Source: Drosophila persimilis
Taxonomy: Eukaryota > Arthropoda > Insecta > Diptera > Drosophilidae
DNA: 64,000 bases
Reading direction: 5' to 3'
Assembly (NCBI RefSeq): GCF_003286085.1
Contig: NW_020825333.1
Coordinates: 1 to 64,000, forward strand
The notes beneath the pieces were generated by a model that worked only from the letters and a program-made list of their open reading frames with translations, was not told the DNA's origin and ran no database searches. Positions 55,764-64,000 of this stretch are shown here, in pieces. Numbering within the stretch: the stretch's first letter is position 1; the number at the start of each line of letters is the position of its first letter. Both the position numbers and the translations under genes were made by a program.

Positions 55764-58700
55764 TTAGGGAGTTTTGAAGACCTCGAGGATCGAAGTATTT
55801 TTCGCATAGGCCAGTAGTTGCTGTGGCGTCCTCTTGGAGGCATCTTCCAGTGATGCCAGCACTGGCGCGCCCAAGTACTTCCTCCTTGCCCTTAAGAAAG
55901 CAGGACAGTTGCAGATGAGATGTTCTAGGGTTTCGGTTGCCCCAGGTTCGTCACATTTCCTACAACTGTCTCTGTTTGTGATTCCTAGCTTTGTTGCATG
56001 CGCCGCAGCCAGGCAGTGTCCCGTTAATATTCCCACTAATAATCTGCAGTCCTTCCGTGGTAGGTGCAGCAGGTAGTGGCTGAGTTTGTCATTGCGTTCC
56101 TTGCACATGATTTTCGAGGTTCTGCAGGCTCCATCTCCTCCATCTACTTTCGGTTTGTGATCCGGCCTGCTTTTCTAGATCGCTTTGCAGCGTTCTGAGG
56201 GCGACAGGCACGTTCTCGGTTCTCGTATTCGCCAGCCCGACGCCTTCCTTAGCTAGTACGTCCGCCGTCTCTTTCCCTTCGATGCCCTGGTGGCTGGGAA
56301 TCCGGTAGATCCGCACTGTCTTTGTCGTGCTTAGGATGTTTAATGCCTCCCTGCTCGCCAAGACATTTCTGGAACTGACTGCGGACGACTGCATGGATCT
56401 TATCGCCGCTTGGCTGTCGACGAATAGGTTGGCCGCATCGTGTGCTCTTTCAGTGAGAAGAGCGACCTCTGCTGCTTTCCTGATGGCAAAAACCTCTGCC
56501 TGGAATATGCTGCAATGGTCCGGTAGCTTATATTACAGCCTTATCTCAGGGTCTGTATAGGCCCGCTCCTACTCCTCCGTCCATCTTGGAGCCGTCCGTA
56601 TATATATTGAGGTGCTCCGTTTGGTCTTTTCCGATTTTCCAGCCTTCAGGTCCTTGCAGTTGTTTTTACGTCCAGGCATGTTTGGGGGGTCATGTAATAA
56701 GTTGATCTGTTCATTTCCCTTCCAATTGAACTATGCCCGTATTCTTGTGGCGACATATTTCCTGAAGCGATGAGGCGTTGTGCTGCCTTTCCTGCAGTCA
56801 GACGGGCGTGGATGTCTAGGCGTTCGATTCCAACTAGGGTTTCGAGTGCTTTTGTTGGGGTTGACCTCAGCGCCCCTGTAATACAGAGCAAAGCCTGTCG
56901 CTGAGTCCTTTCCATAAGCTGATGATACGTTTTCTTTCCAGTAGCTTGCCACCACACTAAGACTCCATACAGCAGAGTTGGTCGCACCACCGAGATGTAA
57001 ATCCAATGCATCAGAGCCGGAGACAGGCCCCATGTGCTGCTGAGCATCTTCTTGGATGCATAAAGCGCAATGGTGGCCTTCTTCACCCTTTCCAATACAT
57101 TGGGTTTCCATGCCAGTTTACTATCCAGTACTGTGCCCAGGTATTTGACTTGTGTTTTTGGGGTTAGCCTAGTTTGATTGATCTTCGGGGGGTCCATATC
57201 GGGGTCTTGTCCGCGTTGATACTGAGTCCTACTTCTTCCACCCACTCGCGTATCTCCCTGAGTGTTCGTTCCATTAGTGAGCTGAGGGTCGATGGGCAAG
57301 CACCCGTAATAAGTATGCTTATGCCGTCCGCATAAGCTGTTATTATTGGGGCCTTCCTTTCGTATCTCTTGATGAGGTCGTCGACCACCAGATTCCACAG
57401 GAGGGGCGACAGGACTCCACCCTGGGGTGTGCCTCTGTGTGCCTCTTTCACCATGGAAGCGGTGCCCCACTCTGATTGTACCCGTCTGCAACCTAGGAGG
57501 TTCCTTATCCACAGGTTGATTGCTGGGTATGTATTAGTTGCTACCATGCAATTTGTTATTGCTTCCGTAGCCACGTTGTTGACTGCTCCGGAGATGTCCA
57601 CGAATACTCCCAGTGCATACTTTTTATTGTGAAGGGCTTTCTCAATGGTAGCTACTACCGAGTGTAGTGCGGTCTCCACCGATTTCCCTTTAGTAAAGGC
57701 ATGCTGGTTGGTTGACATCAGTCCCCCTACCTCATTCCTGATGTGTAAGTCCAGCAGCTTTTCTAGTGTTTTTATACCCGATACTCAAAATGAGTATTGG
57801 GGTATATTAGATTTGTGCTAAAAGTGGATGTGTGTAACGTCCAGAAGGAATCGTTTCCGACCCCATAAAGTATATATATTCTTGATCAGCATCAATAGCC
57901 GAGTCTGTCCGTCTGTCCGTCCCCTTCAGCGCCTAGTGCTCAAAGACTATAAAAGCTAAAGCAACGATGTTTCGGATCCAGACTTCTGTGATATGTCACT
58001 GCTACAAAAATATTTCAAAACTTCGCCCCGCCCACTTTCGCCCCCACAAAGGACGAAAATCTGTGGCATCCACATTTTTAAAGATATGAGAAAACCAAAA
58101 ACGCAGAATCGTAGAGAATGACCATATCTTTTAGACTGCAGAATCTGAATTGGATCGTATTATTATTATAGCCAGCATCAAGAAAACATTTCATTTTTTC
58201 TCGCCCTGTCTCTCTCTAACACACACGTAGCATAGGCGGCTTTGCTTAGAGTAAAACATTAGCGCCTAGATCTCAGAGACTATAAAAGCTAGAGCAACCA
58301 AATTTGGTATCCAGACTCCTAATATATCGGACCGAGACGAGTTTGTTCCAAAATTTCGACACACCCCCTTCCGCCCCCGCAAGGGACGAAAATCTGGGGA
58401 TATTCACAAATCTCAGAGAGTATTAAGGCTAGAGTAACCAAATTTGGTATCCGCACTCCTGTTAGATCTCACTATCAAACGTATATCTCAAAATTTCGCC
58501 CCACCCCCTTCCGCCCCCACAAAGAACGAAAATCTGTTGCATCCACAATATTGCAGATTCGAGAAAACTAAAAACGCAGAATCATAGATAATGACCACAT
58601 CTATCAGATTGCTGAATCTGGATCAGATCGGATCATTTTTGTAACCAAAAGCAAGAAATCAATTTGCAGTGGCTACGCAGCGCCCGACCACACGCTCAGA

Positions 58701-60288
58701 CTGATTTTCAGTCTCTCTCGCACGCACTCTTTGTGGTGTCGCTTAATATAAGCGGCGTCTGCCGGAGGAGAGCCATACTGACTTAGTATCGGGTATAACT
58801 GTAGAGTTGCGGTGTCCGCAGCAACTAACAACGTTCCCCCTCGTTAATATAAAGGAGGTGAGGCTTATCGGTCTATAGTCCTTGGGACTCGCATGGCTGC
58901 ACTTTCCTGCCTTTGGGAGATAGACAACTCTCGAGGTTCTCCATTGGATAGGGATATAGCCAGTACTTATACAAGCTGTGAATATTGCGGAGAGCCATGG
59001 GGTAATCGCCTCTTTGGTCACCTGCATCATGGCTGGGAATATCCCGTCAAGTCCTGGTGCTTTTGTGCCCGCAAAGGAGTCTATTGCCCAGTGGATTTGC
59101 TTGGTGGTTAACAGATCTGTTGGGGGGTGTTGTTCCTCGGTTGCTAGGTCCTGGTGCTCTTTGGCATCAGCGACCTCGGTGTAACCAGGTAAATGTTCCT
59201 CCATTAGTGCTGTTAGGGCTTTGTCACTGCCCTCTGCCCACTGTCCGTCATCTAGCTTTAATTGGCTTTGTATGGTAGGCTGCTTAGAGAGCAGCTTCCG
59301 TAGCTGTGTGGTTCATGGTACATTCTCGATGTTGGAGCAGAAGGTCCTCCACGAGTTCCGTTGTGCTTTACGTATTTCCTTCTTGTAGCTCCTGAGTAGG
59401 AGTCTGTATTCCTCATAAACGATCCCTTCGTTCGCTTGTTTGGCGATCTTAAAGAATTCCTTGAGGTTGTCCCTTTGAAGAGAGAGATCCCGGCTCCACC
59501 AGAGTGGCTTGGACCTCTTCTTCGTCCTCGAGGGTTTGCACGATGTGTGGTAGGCGTCCAGCAACGTGTTGGATAGGGTCTCTAGAGACTTCTCTATCCT
59601 CCGCGGATTTCACTGTGCCCGGACTCGCGAGCTTCGAAGTAACTGTCTTTTTAAACTTTTCCCAGTTTGTATTCCGGGGGTTTCTATAGACTATTACCTT
59701 CGAAGAATGTTTGAAGTCGCACTCAAACTGAATTTACTTGTGATCTGAGAAGGAGGGTCTTTCAAGGACCCTCCAGCTAGATACCGTAGTACTGTTTCCC
59801 GTTGCAAGTGTTAGGTCTAGCACGTTGGATTGCTTCCCCACACATTGTGGTGGGCATTGGCATCCGTCCCGATGACGAGTTGATAGTTTTTGGTGCCGGC
59901 TTCTGTCACCAGGCTCCTGAGTTCGTCGGGTGGTGCGGGTCTGTCGTGAGCCATGTAGCAGGAAGCCATCAGAAGGCGCTTTTCCTCACTTTCCAGCATC
60001 ACAACCGTCAGGTCATCCGTGCTGTAATGAGACATAAGGTAAGCATGGATTTCCTTTCGTAAGAGTACGACGGTTCTGTTTCCTGCTTACCGATGTTGTG
60101 TAGAACAGGTTGTGATTTGAGGACTTTAGTTCGGCCACTGAATTGCCTGTCGCAATCCAGGGCTCCTGGACTAGAGCTATGTCGGCGAGCCCTTGCTCCA
60201 TGGCGATGAGGAGCTCCGCCGACGCTACCTTGCTTTTATGCAAGTTGAGCTGCAGCACACTCCGCATGGGTGGCTGGCTCACTTGCAC
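55764..60288 (-). pseudogene. ORF2 of the LOA-type LINE (EN, RT, RNase H)
   Basis: Minus strand. Endonuclease from 60288 (LQLNLHKSKVASAEL, LVQEPWIA, GTDANAHHNVWGS near 59850), a linker (59560-59310), RT (APGLDGIFP near 59060; KDYRPISLTSF near 58870, then the DINE, then HAFTKGKSVETALHS from 57710; GTPQGGVLSPLLW near 57420; YADG near 57330 in place of YADD), RNase H (YRIPSHQGIEGKETADVLAKEG near 56300), and a C-terminal Cys/His segment (CRKCDEPGATETLEHLIC near 55950). The first RT aspartate block reads VDISGAVNN rather than the usual AFN. Several frameshifts are present. The frame across the DINE is otherwise continuous (SFI, then LKTLEKLL). Confidence 0.75.
57773..58844 (+). mobile_element. DINE-1/INE-1 copy 8, in LINE ORF2
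   Basis: Full-length but somewhat diverged DINE (TATACCCGATAC to CCCCCTCGT) with a short (GTCY)n at about 57904-57920. It lies between T residues. Leaving it out gives uninterrupted reverse transcriptase reading (SLTSFI-LKTLEKLL), so no target duplication occurred. Confidence 0.87.
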
Positions 60289-61412
60289 CTGACGGGTTCA
60301 CTACTAGCGTCAGGTCACCGTCTTCCTCGTGTTCGTCTTCAAGGGCAAGACTCTGGGCGGCCCCCACGATGGACTCGAGACCTAAGTCCTTTTCCACCTC
60401 GCCTGCCTGCAGGGTATGCGCGTCCTTGTCCGCAGGGTGGCGCTTTTTGAGGCGCAGGTCGACGCTACCCATGCCCCACGCTATCTTCCCGAACTTGGGA
60501 TACAGTAGATCCTCTGCTTCCTTGTTTATTTGGAGGATCACACACGTCCGCGTTTTGCCGCTGAAGGAGCTTCAGCGCTCGGTCTCCCTGGATTGTGATG
60601 GGGAAGAGTACCTTCGCCTTAGGCTTGGACGGGATAAGCTCCCGGTCCACAACCTCCAGCTTGGCCCCCTCCCACATCGCCTCCAGTTGGCAGACCGTAC
60701 GCGTCAGCCACCTTAGGGTTGGATCGTCGTTGCACTTTAGGATCTTAACCCCATTTAGCCACCCAGCACCATCGAACGTGGGCATAGGGGCCGCGGGGTC
60801 TTCTTCCATGTGTGCAAACAGTGCGTCGACGAGACGCGCTTGCACAAGCTTCCACTGTGCCGCTGACATCTTGCCGTTTTCCTAGCTCTGGTCGATGAGG
60901 GCCACGATCAAATGTCGTTTGGTCACATCGCTGACCTTCGCTTTCGATTTCAATGGCTTCTTGGCCACTTTCGGTGGAGGGGCTGCACTCTTGGGCCCGC
61001 GTTGCCGCTTGCTCGCTGGAGTGTCTTTAATGGCACTCTCAGTCGAGCGTTGCCTCTTGGTGGCCATCATCTCCTCCACATTATTGGCATATTCGCCATT
61101 CGACGCCCTCATCTGTGTCATCTGAGCGTAATGTAGCCGGCCCTCCTCTACTCGCTGCTCGGCCCAGGCTAGCTTGACCTTCTCCTCCTGAGAGATGTCT
61201 GCTTTGCCTTGCAGCCGGCTTTTGATGTTGGGGGCCGCTTTGTATTGTGCTTTAGCCTTCATCCCCTCCTTGGAACGCATCGGCCCTTCCCTACGCAGGG
61301 AGCTGGTGCCTGGTTCCGGTGAGCGGAGAAGGCTCTCTTCCTCCGTCCTGCTTAGAGAGAGCACGCTCTCCAGATCCGTGTCTGTGTCGACTACGGCATC
61401 TGTGCGGCTCAA
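60236..61412 (-). pseudogene. ORF1 of the LOA-type LINE
   Basis: Starts MSRTDAVVDTDTDLES. The N-terminus is acidic and then Lys/Ala/Pro-rich (KRQRGPKSAAPPPK near 60985). An in-frame TAG at about 60882-60884 (IDQS-stop-ENGK) separates it from SAAQWKLVQARLVDALF and the DUF4780-like region (LEAMWEGAKLEVVD). A frame change near 60545 leads to LQINKEAEDLLYPKFG and the acidic tail, which ends at 60236, about 50 bp inside ORF2. ORF1 of this clade binds the element RNA. The domain order matches the LINE at 46647-49670, but the sequences are clearly different families. Confidence 0.7.
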
Positions 61413-61439
61413 CTTGCAGGCTGCGGAGTGAGCTGTTTT

Positions 61440-61900
61440 TATACCCGATACTCAAAATGAGTATTGGGGTATATTAGATTTGTGGTAAAAGTGGATGTGT
61501 GTAACGTCCAGAAGGAATCGTTTTTGACCCCATAAAGTATATATATTCTTCATCAGCATCAATAGCCGAGTCGATTGAGCCATGTCTGTCTGTCCGTCTG
61601 TCCGTCCGTCCGTCCGTCCGTCTGTCCGTTCCCTTCAGCGCCTAGTGCTCAAAGACTATAAGAGCTAGAGCAACGATGTTTTGGATCCAGACTTCTGCGA
61701 TATGTCACTGCTACAAAAATATTTCAAAACTTCGCCCCGCCCACTTCCGCCCCCACAAAGGACGAAAATCTGTGGCATCCACATTTTTAAAGATACGATA
61801 AAACCAAAAACGCAGAATCGTAGAGGATGACTGTATGTTCCAGAGTGTAAAATCTCAACCAGATCGCATAATTATTATAGCCACAATCAAGAAAACAATT
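61440..61900 (+). mobile_element. DINE-1/INE-1 copy 9 (5' part only)
   Basis: TATACCCGATACTC at the left, (GTCY)n at about 61585-61630, ending near GAAAACAATT without the sub-terminal repeat or 3' hairpin. It lies just upstream of ORF1 in the LOA LINE, between T residues at its left end. Confidence 0.83.
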
Positions 61901-62283
61901 GGGGACACGCAGAGAGGATTGCTCCTCCCCGTGCCCGCCGGTGGTAGCAGTCACGCTTCCCACCGACGTTTGGGTTGACATCCCAACCCGTGCTTTATCC
62001 TTCTTCGCCTCCATATTTGGCCCGAGGGTCCATACTGGTTAATATTTTTCGGCGGGACCACCCCCTAGCGTTTTAGTTCTGACCGCCAGGCACCTCTAGC
62101 CATGGCCCTGGTTCGGTTCCCCCGACTTTGAATCGGGAAGACGCCGGACCATAGCCTTAGCTAGACACTGCATTACCCCGGACAGAGCAAGCGACAGTGC
62201 ATTACCCTTGTCCGGGGTAATGTAGTGTCCATTGTCCAGCCGGCACCCTCGTGGAGGGTTCAGCTAGAGGATTTTCGCCAGCC
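61901..62283 (-). promoter_or_regulatory. 5' UTR of the LOA-type LINE, with hairpin
   Basis: GC-rich, about 380 bp. 62165-62184 and 62209-62228 form a 20-bp stem (one mismatch) around a 24-nt loop: ACACTGCATTACCCCGGACA versus the complement of TGTCCGGGGTAATGTAGTGT. LINEs of this type carry internal promoters near the 5' end. The hairpin's role is unknown. Confidence 0.55.
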
Positions 62284-63992
62284 CGGCAATATATTGGTTG
62301 TACAAAAATTTGCTTAAAAAAGCAAACTCCCTCTTATGTTGCACAATCTACAGGGTCCCGGGTCTTACCAAATCGCTTAAAGTACTTATTACGAAGATTC
62401 TTATATTTCATAAGACCCTTCGTATACCACGGCAGTCTATAGGAGCCATGCACCCTTTTGGAAGCATTGTTACCAATAATACGACGGACCGTATGCAGGA
62501 AAACATTATAGGACGTGTCTACACTAGGATGCGAGAGAACAGAAGCCCAATTAACATACTATCCTTAATAGCATTCAGGCTTACACTAGAAAAGAAGCAT
62601 TCATAATATGGTTCCGCCCAGGGCGAATAAAAATGGAAATTGACTAAGAATTTCAACGGCATATGATGCATGTCACATTCCGCGATGGGGAGTTCGCAAC
62701 ATGTAACATGGCAATCTATATCCGAACTAACAAAAATTGAGTCTAGAATCTTATTTAGCTTATTAAAAACATTTTTTACTTGGGATAAGCCCATACTAAA
62801 ACAGTCATCTAAGTATCTATGTATCATAGCCGACGATTGCGGATCGCCGGACCATACCAACGAACCCAAATTGAAGTCGCCAACAACGCAGAGGTGCGGA
62901 CGGTCTCGCAGATTACTATAAATGTTAGCAATGTTCTGTGTGTGCGCCTTGTATATTTCATAGCTGCTATTTGGTGGAATGTAGGATGCGCTAATAACTG
63001 GCCAACTGGCCAGCCACCGCCACACCAATCTGATCCAGAACAGAGTCCCCATCCAGGAGACAAATCCGATCGCAGCGTAGGGTGCGTCTGACGGCCACAA
63101 TGACCCCACCTCCTCTGCAGCACTTCGTTTTGGCACAATCTCTGTCCTTACGAAACACCTGGAAAAGGCTAGGATCGAAGTATTCGTTGTCAAAAAATTT
63201 AGAATTGAGCCAGGTTTCAACCAAAATGACAATGTCGAAGTCACACGTAGAGGTAGCCATGATGACAGCCTGAGCCTTGGTGCGCATGCCCGCTATATTT
63301 TGGTAAAAAATTCGTATAGACTTGGCACCATCCATCGGCACGGTCTCAGAAAGTGGCGGTGCCGTCCTGTTAGCTGCCACGGAAGATGGGTCCAGACGAG
63401 GGTCAGCCATATCCAACTGAGTCAGAGGAGCGAGGCCCATGCCTAGAGCCTGCCTAAGCGTTGAAGTCCGTATCAGTAGCACATCATCCTTGTCCATAAA
63501 AGAGGGCAGAGAAGCAGCCGGGAGAGCCAATCTCTGTGACGATGCTGAAGAGAGTGTTGAAGAGAGTGTTCCACATAAGAGCGCACAACGGGCTGCTGAC
63601 TCTTCCCAAATGTCGAGAGCAGCGACGGCGCAAGCATAGCATACGAAGCAATGCATTTGCATTTGTTGTTGTAATGATGACGTTAGAAGCGCACGTAGTC
63701 GGGAGAGAGCGCCAGCAAGAGCATCGTCATCTGATCCAGCAGCAGCCGAGCGAATATCGCACAAAGCGCAGATCGAAAAGTCAATGTTTTGTTGTTGTGT
63801 CGAAGAGGATTGCCAAAAATTAAACAACGGGCTGTTGCTCATAGCAAAAAGGCGAAAAAGTGCAAGTAGAATATGTTGCGGAGAAGTGGCGATCATAAAA
63901 CCAGAGGCGCCGCTCACTGGGGGCTTTTTGAAGTGGATGGAACTGGAGCTTTCTGAGTCGGCGTGGACGTCCGCAATGGCACAGCTGCACAC
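62284..63992 (-). mobile_element. Jockey-like LINE, proximal part (endonuclease)
   Basis: Minus strand. The APE endonuclease begins IRIFYQNIAGMRTKA (about 63320) with VETWLNSKF (about 63195), VVGDFNLGSLVW (about 62880), LDSIFVSSDIDC (about 62730) and CDMHHMPLKF (about 62665, in the place of SDHxPL). The RT linker reads LPWYTKGLMKYKNLRNKYFKRF (about 62430) to FLSKFLYNQYIA at 62284. It continues at 55647 after the LOA LINE. Frame changes occur near 63000 and 62500, so it is dead. The 5' ~680 bp (63310-63992) stays open in the same frame but has no domain I recognise. Confidence 0.75.
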
Positions 63993-64000
63993 AGACTAAC

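Larger units (their letters stand above)
55660..62283 (-). mobile_element. LOA-type LINE inserted into a jockey-like LINE
   Basis: A near full-length LINE on the minus strand with a 5' UTR (62283-61901), ORF1, overlapping ORF2 and a 3' UTR ending at 55660. It is flanked by a 12-bp duplication CGGCAATATATT. It was later hit by DINEs at 57773-58844 and 61440-61900. A hairpin in the 5' UTR (62165-62228), a bulged hairpin in the 3' UTR (about 55690-55720) and a G13 run (about 55728-55741) are visible. The clade call is based on the DUF4780-like ORF1, the endonuclease start LQLNLHKSKVASAEL, and the RNase H after RT. It is degenerate. Confidence 0.8.

Overview
This window is eukaryotic repeat-dense DNA, almost certainly from a Drosophila genome and probably heterochromatic. 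The evidence is nine copies or fragments of the DINE-1/INE-1 (helentron-associated) repeat, several BEL/Pao LTR elements, an errantivirus-like element with a Lys-type primer site, a 412/mdg1-like element with an Arg-type primer site, two LOA-type LINEs and two jockey/CR1-like LINEs. I found no ordinary host protein gene. From memory the DINE variant resembles obscura-group copies, but I cannot verify that.

Layout. Positions 1-6608 hold two tandem copies (A partial, B) of an errantivirus-like LTR element on the minus strand. Each carries the same DINE insertion in its leader. A solo BEL LTR (2551-2949) lies between them. Positions 6609-30181 are a tandem array of four BEL-family copies (+ strand) joined by five LTRs and flanked by the 5-bp repeat ACTAG. 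The array occupies the same site, relative to the errantivirus-like unit, as the solo LTR. Positions 30187-34619 are errantivirus-like copy C, with an extra DINE inside gag. Positions 34620-36466 are the LTR and leader of a 412/mdg1-like element, which abuts a jockey/CR1-like LINE (36467-38130). Next come a reversed DINE, a second BEL element on the minus strand (39106-43675), a gene-free AT-rich stretch, and a third BEL element (44724-54704, +) whose gag region contains a LOA-type LINE. The right end (55268-63992) is a jockey-like LINE split by a second LOA-type LINE with a clean 12-bp target duplication; that LOA LINE itself carries two DINEs.

The most unusual feature is at the LTR/internal junctions of the BEL array. 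The primer-binding site is not the usual ~18 nt. A complete 71-nt tRNA-Glu(CTC) complement follows the LTR, preceded by TGG, the complement of the untemplated CCA tail, so the sequence was copied from a mature tRNA. At 23761-23960 it sits in a ~200-bp palindrome whose second arm returns through the tRNA into the LTR end. The 18-nt loop of this palindrome lies in opposite orientations at different junctions (7057-7074 and 18569-18586 versus 23852-23869). The array also has a period-two order (short form, long form, short form, long form), as expected if an ~11.6-kb dimer was duplicated.

One BEL copy (24184-29862) looks whole as a single Gag-Pol frame. All other LTR copies are broken or partial. 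The near identity of array copies and of errantivirus-like units A/B/C suggests recent amplification, while the right half is an older nest of interrupted elements.
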